DNA of 25,479 nt, taken from positions 1 to 25,479 of the forward strand of contig JBDTKH010000072.1 in NCBI GenBank assembly GCA_039935415.1, given 5' to 3'. Numbering within the stretch: position 1 is the first letter of the stretch; the number at the start of each line of letters is the position of its first letter. The DNA comes from Palsa-870 sp039935415. GTDB taxonomy: Bacteria; Chloroflexota; Dormibacteria; Dormibacterales; Dormibacteraceae. Positions 1-6,015 of this stretch are shown here, piece by piece. Below the pieces are notes generated by a model. That model saw only the letters and a list, made by a program, of their open reading frames with translations. It was not told the DNA's origin and did no database searches. A program made the position numbers and the translations under genes.

Positions 1-222
1 CATTCGGCCCAACTGTGATCCCACCAATGTTTACCTTCGCGCAGTTGGGAAACGACGCGTTCACCCTCGGCAAGAATTCGCTTCACGTGCACCGACGTGA
101 ATCGGCCCTCCTTGACCCGCTGATCAAAACGTCAGTCGACGCCGCTAGGGGCCTGTCCAGTGGAGTGAGATACCCGAAAGCCTGCTCCGCGCTGGCTCGG
201 CTGGGCTAATACCCGCGGGACA
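1..222. other. Left edge, no confident gene (possible partial minus-strand CDS)
   Basis: I see no gene here that I can name. The minus strand is open from about 131 to the left edge of the window, with possible GTG starts at 92 and 86. It reads as a charged peptide ending in KHWWDHSWAE at the edge. A purine-rich AAGGAGG lies at 113-107, but it is 14 nt or more from either GTG, which is too far for a normal ribosome binding site. The fragment could be the start of a gene that continues to the left, or chance. A plus-strand reading of the same bases (15-209) has no recognisable features. Confidence 0.2.
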
Positions 223-238
223 ATACAAATCTGTATAA
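223..238. repeat. Palindromic 16-bp site, copy 1
   Basis: ATACAAATCTGTATAA contains the inverted repeat ATACA-N4-TGTAT. It matches the site at 3471-3486 at 15 of 16 positions, in the same orientation, 3248 bp away. Between the two copies lie a toxin-antitoxin pair, an HExxH protein and a DUF6933-type protein. It could be an operator for a dimeric repressor, or one end of a small mobile cassette. Confidence 0.55.
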
Positions 239-240
239 GG

Positions 241-277
241 CTGCACCCAGGTTTACAGAATGAGAACCTTTGTGCAG
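241..277. other. Two-step inverted repeat (hairpin) next to palindromic site 1
   Basis: CTGCAC (241-246) pairs with GTGCAG (272-277), and AGGTT (249-253) pairs with AACCT (265-269). A symmetric 2-nt internal mismatch lies between the two stems, and the loop is 11 nt. The structure starts 2 nt after the palindrome at 223-238. It has no U tract, so it is not a typical intrinsic terminator. A recombination-site arm or a regulatory structure are alternatives. Confidence 0.45.
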
Positions 278-352
278 TTGTTCAGGGCCACGAGATCAGG
301 CTGACTCGCAGGCATGCCAAGGGCCGGCGCGCTGGATATAAGAGGCAGCTGG

Positions 353-664
353 TCACGGCCGACGAAAGATCTGATGTCCGCCAACCCGCCGCCATCGCAC
401 GCGTAACGCGTCATCAATCAGGACAAGCTCGAACGTAGCGCGCCCGTCCGGACCAGCAAACGACCACGTCATCTCGAAAATGCGGCGGGTTCCTTGGACC
501 GATTTGACTCGTAGGCGTGCAGGCCAAGGGCTGGATGGCTTCGCTGCGACTCGGTCGGCGGCTGGGGAAAACTCATCCCGTGCAACGCGGCGGAAGAGGT
601 CAAACTCCTTTCGGGTCAGGCGTCGGACGTCGGCATCAAACTGCGGCGTGCGCTCGAACTTCAA
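353..664 (-). CDS. RelE/ParE-like toxin of a type II toxin-antitoxin pair
   Basis: A 103-aa basic protein. Its centre reads RVKSVQGTRRIFEMTWSF and then GPDGRATFEL, ending in WRRVGGHQIFRRP. This is the beta-sheet core pattern of small RelE/ParE-superfamily toxins, which typically cut mRNA at the ribosome or poison gyrase. It starts at TTG (664), whose bases overlap the antitoxin stop by 4 nt (TTGA), so the pair is translationally coupled, antitoxin first. The family is assigned from overall pattern; individual catalytic residues are not certain. The alternative is an uncharacterised small partner of the AbrB-like protein. Confidence 0.6.
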   Translation of the reverse strand: MKFERTPQFDADVRRLTRKEFDLFRRVARDEFSPAADRVAAKPSSPWPARLRVKSVQGTRRIFEMTWSFAGPDGRATFELVLIDDALRVRWRRVGGHQIFRRP

Positions 665-981
665 CGCCGACGGGAGCGTGGATGTTGCGAGCGCACCGCG
701 TCAAGTTCCCGGACGAACTCATCGATGTCGGCAGAAACCGCCACCTCGCGCGCCGCAACGTGCTGATCCACGCGTCGCTCGCCCTGTTGCCATTCCTGCG
801 TCCAGAACCAAGCCTGGTCGGCGGGCACCGGGATCTGGGGACGCAGCTCAATCACTCCGTCGTCACGCTCCACGACTTCGACCTGCGCACCGGGACGATC
901 AAGATGGTGTCGTCGTCGAAGATCGGCTGGAAGTACGATTTCGCCCCGTCCTCGAACACCAACGAACGATCTCTGTCCCAT
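661..981 (-). CDS. AbrB/SpoVT-type antitoxin
   Basis: A 106-aa protein. Residues about 9-48 (GRGEIVLPADLRRRHHL, then VEVVERDDGVIELRPQ) show the swapped-hairpin AbrB DNA-binding fold: a strand, the LP-x-x-L/R turn and a second hydrophobic hairpin. The C-terminal part is charged and would wrap the toxin. Antitoxins of this class bind their own promoter as dimers and neutralise the downstream toxin. A perfect palindrome lies 13 nt upstream. The start at 981 is the only ATG that keeps the whole domain. No ribosome binding site is visible, and a TATAGT hexamer ends 6 nt before the ATG, so the mRNA is probably leaderless. Confidence 0.7.
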   Translation of the reverse strand: MGQRSFVGVRGRGEIVLPADLRRRHHLDRPGAQVEVVERDDGVIELRPQIPVPADQAWFWTQEWQQGERRVDQHVAAREVAVSADIDEFVRELDAVRSQHPRSRRR

Positions 982-987
982 GAGCCA

Positions 988-1014
988 ACTATAGCGGAAT
1001 TACCGCAATTCCGC
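988..1014 (-). promoter_or_regulatory. Toxin-antitoxin promoter with perfect operator palindrome
   Basis: GCGGAATT (994-1001) and AATTCCGC (1007-1014) form a perfect 8-bp inverted repeat with a 5-nt spacer. Immediately downstream on the minus strand is TATAGT (993-988), a good -10 hexamer, followed by 6 nt and the ATG of the antitoxin. A repressor on the palindrome would cover the -10/-35 spacer, as expected for an autoregulated toxin-antitoxin operon. No good -35 is visible. Confidence 0.6.
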
Positions 1015-1213
1015 ATATCCGTGGGTTTGTGCGAGAATCGCAAGGATGTGCCCGCTCGTGATGTTCGCGTGCAACCGGGGCTCATGGGCGATCTCGTGAA
1101 CCAAACCGCTCACGACTACACTGCCTACCCGGTGGTGGGCATCGTCGTGTTGAACGCGAACCTGCCGGCGCAGACATTCAACAATCCGCTGCGCCTCCTG
1201 AGCGGCTGAAGTC

Positions 1214-2038
1214 TTGCCTGCTTTCATCGCCCCAACGGTGGCGAATGAGGTCGAGCGCTACTTGCGCACAGGAGAAACTGACCCCTGGATGACGGCCTGG
1301 CCGGGGACTTGGAGCGAGAGGGCCGGGCGGTCGAAAAATGACTTTCGCACGGCCCTTGTCCAACAGGTAAAGCAGATCAGCTCTGGGCGGCTACACCAGC
1401 CGGTTCCTTTACAGGACTCAGTCCCGCTCGTTCGGCGAAAGGTCGGCCCGATGGTCGATGGGCTCTTCCCTCCTGCCGACCGTGATGCGGTGATGGCCGT
1501 GCTCGACCACTCAGTGGTTTTCGTCACGAGCGAGAACATCGAACCGCTTCTGCTCGAGCAGCGATGGGACCAGACAGCCTGGAACCTCGCCAACCTCTAT
1601 GTCGCCAGTCTTGGAGCCGAGCAGCTGGGCCCTGATGCCGAACCGCTGGTCGGGCTGAGCGAGGAGAGAACTTGCTATGTCTCCCCCGCGTACTTCGAGA
1701 AGCAGGAACCATTCGGCGAGTTTGTCGTTCATGAGGTCGCCCACATCTTCCACAACTGCAAGCGTGCCGCCGTGGGACTGACGCAGACGCAAAGGAGGGA
1801 GTGGCTGCTGGACATCGCCTTCCACAAACGAGAGACGTTCGCATATGCCTGTGAGGTCTACGCGCGCGTGGTCGAACGCGCCCCGAGCGTGGCGGCGAGG
1901 CGAGGCCTGGCGGCGGAGTTCGAGGCACATGACCAATTCTCCGATCCTCGCGTCGACCTGGATGAATTGACCATGATCGTCCGTGAGGCGGCGAGCGTCC
2001 GCAACGGTTGGCGGGTCATTCTCAAGAGCTGTGCGTAG
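1214..2038 (+). CDS. HExxH-motif putative zinc metallopeptidase
   Basis: A 274-aa protein of unknown family. VVHEVAHIF at residues about 171-179 is a zincin signature: H173 and H177 as zinc ligands and E174 as the catalytic base. About 30 residues later, FHKRETFAYACE offers E207 or E214 as a possible third ligand. There is no signal peptide or membrane segment, so it should act in the cytoplasm. The start is uncertain: TTG 1214 is the first in-frame start after a stop at 1199, and GTG 1238 is an alternative. The next gene begins 23 nt after its stop, on the same strand, so the two probably form an operon. The substrate is unknown. Confidence 0.6.
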   Translation: MPAFIAPTVANEVERYLRTGETDPWMTAWPGTWSERAGRSKNDFRTALVQQVKQISSGRLHQPVPLQDSVPLVRRKVGPMVDGLFPPADRDAVMAVLDHSVVFVTSENIEPLLLEQRWDQTAWNLANLYVASLGAEQLGPDAEPLVGLSEERTCYVSPAYFEKQEPFGEFVVHEVAHIFHNCKRAAVGLTQTQRREWLLDIAFHKRETFAYACEVYARVVERAPSVAARRGLAAEFEAHDQFSDPRVDLDELTMIVREAASVRNGWRVILKSCA

Positions 2039-2061
2039 GGCATAGCAGGAGGTTGCGTAGC

Positions 2062-3288
2062 ATGACCGTCATCCGTTGCACGGCAAAGCTGCTCAGGGTG
2101 GTGGCCGGCTCGCCGGTCACGAGAAACATGGATCCGCACACCGGCGACTGGTACGCCAACCTGCTTTGGCTTGACGGGCGGAAATGTCTCCTGATGGCGC
2201 ATTCGACGACGCTCTTCGCGGCGTTCGAGCCGGACATCACCAAGGCGCAGGTGACCCCGCTGGGACGGTTTGCGCTGGCCCTGATCGAACGCGAGCTCGC
2301 CGCCGAAGGGCTGCCTCAAGACACGTTCGGCCACATGAGTGCCGATGACTTCGTGGTTGGCCGCACCTGCAGCCGCAGCGTGCTCGGCACGATGACCGAT
2401 ATGCGATATCAGATCGAGGCTGCCGTCGATCAGTCGGGTGGCCTACGTCGACTCGACCTGGCAGGTCTCAACCACTCGCTGCGGCGGATCCCGTTCAGCG
2501 CCGTCAAGTACGCACGGGCGATCGACCTGACGCGGGCGCTGATCGGTTCGGGAGTGTCCGAAGAGGTGTCTAGCGGGATCGCTCCACCGGTCGACCACGC
2601 GAGTGATCGTATCGATGACGTGCTCCGGCTCTATATAACGGCCAGACGCAAGACTCTGGCAGCCAGGGACTACCGCAAGAGCGAGGCGATCATCGAATTC
2701 CTCCGGCGAAGCCTCAACGGCTACGCCTACCAGAGCCTTTCTGAATTCGAGCGAAAGCGCTTCGACGAGGCGTTCGAGGCCGGGGACGAGGACGCCTACT
2801 GCAAGCTGTTCGGGCCGGACAAGATCCCCGGAGAGATGGGCTCGTTCCTGGGTGACTTCATGGTCCGCAAGGTAATGGCACCCAGGTCGGTAATCGCGGC
2901 CGCCGGCCCTGTCATAGCGGACCTTCTCGACTGGCTTGTCGAGCAGGGACTCGTGAGAGCAAAGGACGTCGTCGACGCGAAGGAGCGGGCCACGACCACG
3001 GGTTCGGACTTGCCAAATGCCGAACGCCTCGCAAGCCTCCTTTACGGGCTCGCCGAGAGCTCGACGCTCGATGCCCACTCTCTCGCCGACGACGACTACA
3101 TCGAAGACTACCTCACCATCAGCAGGGTCGAGCCCGGAGTGTTGTGGTTCGAGGGCGGGATCGGTCCCCTCGTGGTCGGCAAGGCGGCGAGCCGCCTAGC
3201 GAAGCTCGGGTGGTCGGTCAACATCGTGATGGGCCGGCAGCGCGGAAGCTGGCGCGTCCTCGAAGTTGGGAACGTCTACCCGAACTGA
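2062..3288 (+). CDS. DUF6933-type N-terminal domain protein with long C-terminal extension
   Basis: A 408-aa cytoplasmic protein. Residues 1 to about 155 match the DUF6933 pattern as I remember it: MTVIRCTAKLL at the start, GDWYANLLWLDGRKCLL, and SRSVLGTMTDM. The function of that domain is unknown. The rest (about 190-408) is a separate region with a helical part (FLGDFMVRKVMAP) and a beta-rich end (VEPGVLWFEGGIGPLVVG ... GNVYPN) that I cannot name. The start at 2062 is set by an AGGAGG at 2047-2052, 9 nt upstream; an earlier in-frame start would overlap the previous gene and lacks a binding site. It probably forms a two-gene unit with the HExxH protein. Confidence 0.65.
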   Translation: MTVIRCTAKLLRVVAGSPVTRNMDPHTGDWYANLLWLDGRKCLLMAHSTTLFAAFEPDITKAQVTPLGRFALALIERELAAEGLPQDTFGHMSADDFVVGRTCSRSVLGTMTDMRYQIEAAVDQSGGLRRLDLAGLNHSLRRIPFSAVKYARAIDLTRALIGSGVSEEVSSGIAPPVDHASDRIDDVLRLYITARRKTLAARDYRKSEAIIEFLRRSLNGYAYQSLSEFERKRFDEAFEAGDEDAYCKLFGPDKIPGEMGSFLGDFMVRKVMAPRSVIAAAGPVIADLLDWLVEQGLVRAKDVVDAKERATTTGSDLPNAERLASLLYGLAESSTLDAHSLADDDYIEDYLTISRVEPGVLWFEGGIGPLVVGKAASRLAKLGWSVNIVMGRQRGSWRVLEVGNVYPN

Positions 3289-3323
3289 AGCCGGAGGCTG
3301 GAGCGAGCAGAGTGGCTCCGGTT
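3288..3323 (+). terminator. Possible terminator after the DUF6933-type gene
   Basis: CCGGAG (3291-3296) pairs with CTCCGG (3316-3321), extended outward by a G-T wobble and two A-T pairs. The loop is 19 nt and only three Ts follow. It is weak as an intrinsic terminator, but correctly placed right after the stop codon. Confidence 0.35.
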
Positions 3324-3468
3324 TCGCCAGCTCGTTAAGGCCTGTGAAATGGTTCGTTGGGTCAGCTTCAGATCTGCACCGTTAGCCGTTGCAGGACTCA
3401 AGCCTCAATGCTTGATCCGACAGGATCCCGATTCGCGATTGGACTCGGGAGTGCTATACAGCGTGGTG

Positions 3469-3486
3469 TTATACAAACCTGTATAA
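3469..3486. repeat. Palindromic site, copy 2, abutting the tRNA 3' end
   Basis: TTATACAAACCTGTATAA is a perfect inverted repeat with 7-bp arms and a 4-nt spacer. It ends 2 nt before the 3' end of the tRNA-Arg gene. A further half-site TATACA lies at 3455-3460. The inner 16 bp match the site at 223-238 except for one base. It may be an operator, an attachment site of a small cassette, or a structure at the end of the tRNA transcript. Confidence 0.6.
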
Positions 3487-3488
3487 AG

Positions 3489-3561
3489 TGCCCCCGGAGG
3501 GAATCGAACCCCCGACCTTGACGTTAGGACCGTCCTGCTCTATCCCCTGAGCTACGGGGGC
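3489..3561 (-). tRNA. tRNA-Arg (anticodon CCU)
   Basis: The minus strand folds as a complete 73-nt tRNA. The acceptor stem GCCCCCG/CGGGGGC is perfect, the D arm is GCTC-AGGGGATA-GAGC, and the anticodon loop GTCCTAA has T33 and anticodon CCT. The T arm is GGGGG-TTCGATT-CCCTC with one G-T pair. The discriminator base is A, and CCA is not encoded. One mismatch lies at the top of the anticodon stem (27-43). Its 3' end faces the accessory block to the left, the usual orientation when a mobile element uses a tRNA gene as target. Confidence 0.93.
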
Positions 3562-3584
3562 GCACTGGGAAGTGTATTTACCCC

Positions 3585-3602
3585 GCGCACCCCGAGGTGC
3601 GC
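3585..3602. other. Short perfect hairpin between tRNA and redox operon
   Basis: GCGCACC (3585-3591) pairs with GGTGCGC (3596-3602) around the loop CCGA. No T tract follows on either strand. It lies 23 nt upstream of the tRNA 5' end and just upstream of the phased repeats of the next promoter. Its function is unclear; it may insulate the divergent units. Confidence 0.35.
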
Positions 3603-3610
3603 ATCCCGGC

Positions 3611-3665
3611 TCACAGCAACCTCTCAGGATTCTCACAGCGAGGATCAAGTGCCAGGCGGCACAGT
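3611..3665 (+). promoter_or_regulatory. Redox operon promoter with 11-bp phased repeats
   Basis: TCACAGC (3611), TCTCAGG (3622) and TCACAGC (3633) are direct repeats starting exactly 11 bp apart. A weak fourth unit at 3644 (ATCAAGT) keeps only the central AG. A -10-like hexamer CACAGT (3660-3665) ends 6 nt before the ATG at 3672. Direct repeats of 11 bp are the known binding layout of OmpR/PhoB-family regulators, one of which is encoded at 7015-7710. Confidence 0.6.
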
Positions 3666-3671
3666 TCCGGC

Positions 3672-3947
3672 ATGGAGAACAACGCTAGAGCCACGGAGGC
3701 ACGGATCAGAGCGAGGGACGCGGGCATGCGCCTGCTGAACCGGTTGACGGCGAGCGTCGCGTTCGCCGCCATCGGCGGCGTCGGGCTGCTGGGTGTCGTG
3801 AGCGCCCACGCGATCCCCGCAACCTCTGCTTCGTCGACGTCGACCACCAGCGCGACCGCAACATCGAGCACGTCGAGCCTCCAGTCCTCCTCTACCGCGG
3901 TCAGCTCATCGTCGGGCTCAGGCGTAGCAGTTTCAGGCCGATCGTAG
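3672..3947 (+). CDS. Small one-TM protein with Ser/Thr-rich tail, paralogue A
   Basis: A 91-aa protein of unknown function. It has a charged N-terminus (RARDAGMRLLNRLT), one membrane segment at about 26-48, and a Ser/Thr-rich tail ending SSGSGVAVSGRS. Positive charges before the membrane segment place the tail outside the cell. It is a clear paralogue of the protein at 9226-9519: both share RD-x-x-M, the segment pattern VGLL-x-x-x-SA-x-x-IP, and the C-terminal SSGSG(V/F)AVSG. It heads the redox operon, 13 nt before the ferric-reductase-like gene, so it is likely a component or accessory of that electron-transfer system. The start is set by the phased promoter; an earlier in-frame start at 3597 would run through the regulatory repeats. 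Confidence 0.65.
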   Translation: MENNARATEARIRARDAGMRLLNRLTASVAFAAIGGVGLLGVVSAHAIPATSASSTSTTSATATSSTSSLQSSSTAVSSSSGSGVAVSGRS

Positions 3948-3960
3948 TCACCCTTATCCG

Positions 3961-4548
3961 GTGAGCGACACCCTTCTCTGGTACACGACGCGCGCCGCCG
4001 GCGCCGTGTCGCTTGTGATGTTGAGCGCGGTCGTGGTGCTCGGCATCCTGTCGACGCTCCGCGTGCAGAGCCCCAACTGGCCGCGGTTCCTGACCACGGG
4101 CCTTCACCGCAACCTTGCGCTGCTGACGCTGGTCTTTCTTGGGCTGCACATCGTGACGGCGGTCGTCGACCCGTTCACGCACCTGGGCTGGCTCGCGGCT
4201 GTCGTGCCCTTTTCTTCCTACTACCGGACGTTCTGGCTCGGCCTGGGCACGATCGCCTTCCTGCTGCTCCTGGCGATCGTGGCGACGAGCCTCGTGCGCG
4301 GCTTCCTCGGTCACGGCGCGTGGCGCGCCATCCACTGGCTCACCTACGCGGCATGGCCGGTCGCCGTGCTACACGGTTTCGGCACCGGCACGGATGGCTG
4401 GTCGTTCTGGCTCCTGGTCCTGGCGTGGGCGTGCATCATCGCGGTAGGCGTCGCCGCGGCATATCGATTCATGAGCGGACCTCGCGACCCGCTCGCGTCA
4501 GCCCGCACGGCGTTCCGCGCCGATGTCAACCGGAGGGAGGGCGAATGA
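3961..4548 (+). CDS. Ferric reductase-like transmembrane cytochrome b
   Basis: A 195-aa integral membrane protein with about five to six helices, matching the ferric reductase-like transmembrane family. Two histidine pairs fit bis-heme b coordination across the membrane: H49-x13-H63 and H125-x12-H138. Such proteins carry electrons across the membrane, usually from a cytoplasmic flavoprotein partner. No FAD or NAD domain is fused here; the NuoF-like protein and ferredoxin that follow could supply electrons. It starts at GTG 3961, 13 nt after paralogue A, and its stop overlaps the next start (ATGA). The family is secure; the electron acceptor is unknown. Confidence 0.85.
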   Translation: MSDTLLWYTTRAAGAVSLVMLSAVVVLGILSTLRVQSPNWPRFLTTGLHRNLALLTLVFLGLHIVTAVVDPFTHLGWLAAVVPFSSYYRTFWLGLGTIAFLLLLAIVATSLVRGFLGHGAWRAIHWLTYAAWPVAVLHGFGTGTDGWSFWLLVLAWACIIAVGVAAAYRFMSGPRDPLASARTAFRADVNRREGE

Positions 4549-5795
4549 GCCGCCTCCGCCTGCTGGCGGGCCGTGACATCACCTCGGGAGCCGAGGACTT
4601 CACCGAGCACGTCAGACGCCTGGGGGCGCAGCCGGCGGCGGGCCCGGCGCTGATCGAGACCATCGTCCGCAGCGGCCTCACCGGCCGTGGAGGAGCCTCC
4701 TTTCCCGTCGGCTTGAAATGGAAGTCCGTCGCGGCGCACTCGCATGGCTCGGCTGTCGTCGTGGTCAACGGCGCCGAGGGTGAGCCCCACAGCAAAAAGG
4801 ACCGCATGCTCATGACCACGCGGCCGCATCTCATCCTGGACGGCGCATTCCTCGCAGCGCACTCCGTGCGCGCGAGACAGGTCGTCCTGTACATCGGCGA
4901 GGAGCACGAGGCGGCGCGAAACGCGATGTTGCGCGCCCTGGCTGAGCGCCGTCCAAACGAACGTAAGATCACGCGAGTGCTGGGCGCGCCGCCGCGCTAC
5001 GTCGCGGGCGATTCCAGCGCGGTGGTGCACCTGGTGAACGCCGGCATCGCAACACCGATGACCACTCCGCCGTCCCCGCACGAACGTGGCGTGGAAGGCG
5101 GGCCCACCCTGGTGCAGAACGTGGAGAGCCTTGCCCACGCGGCGCTCATCGCTCGTCACGGCGATGCCTGGTACAGGTCCGCCGGACGCCGAGGTGCAGC
5201 CGGGACGCTTCTGGTCACCGTCGCCGGCGGCGTATCGGGACCTGGTGTCCACGAGATCGAAGCAGGTACCACGGTGGCCGAGGCGGTCGAGATGGCGGGC
5301 GGCGTGACCGAACCCGCCCGGGCGGTCCTCATCGGCGGCTACTTCGGCTCGTGGGTCCCGGCCGAGCACGCGTGGGACCTCCCGCTCGACTCAGCGATGC
5401 TTCGCGAACGCGGGCTGTCGATCGGATGCGGCGTGGTCGGCATCCTCCATCACAGCAGTTGCGTGGTGTGCGAGACGGCCGGCATCATGCGCTACCTCGC
5501 CGCGGAGAGCTCGGCCCAGTGCGGTCCGTGCTTTTTCGGTCTCCGGGCCCTCGCCGACGCGTGCAGCCGCGTGGCCGAGCGCGGCACCAACCCGGACGAC
5601 ATGCACCGCCTTCACCGCTGGGCGATCGACGTGCGGGGTCGAGGAGCGTGCCACCACCCGGACGGCGCCGTTACGTTTCTTCAGTCCGCGCTCAAGTCCT
5701 TCCCGGACGACTTCGCCCACCATCCCGCTCACTGGCGCGGCCAGGGAAGGCAGACGCCCGCCGGGCGCGCGCAGGGCGCACATTTAGATGAGTAG
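4545..5795 (+). CDS. NuoF-like (complex I 51-kDa family) flavin/Fe-S oxidoreductase
   Basis: A 416-aa soluble protein related to the NADH-binding subunit of complex I. GRGGASFPVG at 47-56 is the flavin/nucleotide loop, and NGAEGEP...KDR at 75-87 replaces the usual NADESEP...KDR. An SLBB-like region follows (about 220-290), then the C-terminal cluster-binding part. There, ESSAQCGPC has Ser where the first cluster Cys of complex I stands; two Cys of the motif and the later Cys in GACHHPDG remain, so the cluster may be 3Fe-4S or have another ligand. The start at 4545 has GGAGGGAGG just upstream and overlaps the previous stop. It probably passes electrons from NAD(P)H to the ferredoxin or membrane cytochrome. 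Confidence 0.85.
   Translation: MSRLRLLAGRDITSGAEDFTEHVRRLGAQPAAGPALIETIVRSGLTGRGGASFPVGLKWKSVAAHSHGSAVVVVNGAEGEPHSKKDRMLMTTRPHLILDGAFLAAHSVRARQVVLYIGEEHEAARNAMLRALAERRPNERKITRVLGAPPRYVAGDSSAVVHLVNAGIATPMTTPPSPHERGVEGGPTLVQNVESLAHAALIARHGDAWYRSAGRRGAAGTLLVTVAGGVSGPGVHEIEAGTTVAEAVEMAGGVTEPARAVLIGGYFGSWVPAEHAWDLPLDSAMLRERGLSIGCGVVGILHHSSCVVCETAGIMRYLAAESSAQCGPCFFGLRALADACSRVAERGTNPDDMHRLHRWAIDVRGRGACHHPDGAVTFLQSALKSFPDDFAHHPAHWRGQGRQTPAGRAQGAHLDE
5760..5780 (+). repeat. 21-bp exact repeat, copy 1 (inside the NuoF-like gene)
   Basis: Starts GCCGGGCGCGCGC and ends AGGGCGCA. An identical 21-bp copy lies at 9549-9569 in the same orientation. This copy encodes the extreme C-terminus of the NuoF-like protein (near AGRAQGAHLDE). 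Confidence 0.6.
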
Positions 5796-6015
5796 AGACG
5801 TGCAGTTCCTCGTCGACCGCATCAGGTGCGACGGGCATGGGCTCTGCGCCGAGATCCTGCCCGAGCTCACCCGGCTCGACGACTGGGGCTATCCGATCTT
5901 TGCGCCGGGCCCCGTGCCAGACCAGCTGCTGCCGCTGGCGCAGAAAGCCGTCGAGAGCTGCCCAGTGCTGGCGCTTGCCCTGAAGCGCGCCGAACGGCAC
6001 AGGACGGCACGATGA
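5788..6015 (+). CDS. Ferredoxin with three cluster cysteines
   Basis: A 75-aa small ferredoxin. C14-DGHGL-C20 and C58-P are the cluster motifs. The position of the usual second Cys is H17, so the protein should hold a 3Fe-4S cluster or a 4Fe-4S cluster with a non-Cys ligand. Ferredoxins of this type often serve P450s and other single-electron partners; here the genes on both sides point to electron transfer between the NuoF-like protein and the membrane cytochrome. It overlaps the previous gene by 8 nt and the next by 4 nt (ATGA), so it is translated as part of the operon. Confidence 0.85.
   Translation: MSRDVQFLVDRIRCDGHGLCAEILPELTRLDDWGYPIFAPGPVPDQLLPLAQKAVESCPVLALALKRAERHRTAR

Noticed and set aside
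517..1209. Plus-strand 230-aa reading frame
   Set aside because: It lies opposite the toxin-antitoxin pair and has no recognisable domain; the minus-strand genes explain the coding signal.
1000..1227. Minus-strand 75-aa reading frame with an HEIAH sequence
   Set aside because: It looks like a zincin motif, but the rest is too short for a metallopeptidase, there is no ribosome site, and its end runs through the operator palindrome of the toxin-antitoxin promoter. It is probably chance.
3374..3394. Possible integron attC-like site (CTGCA...TGCAG with GTTAGCC)
   Set aside because: Only one box is loosely similar to the attC consensus, no matching partner box is found, and no integron integrase is present.
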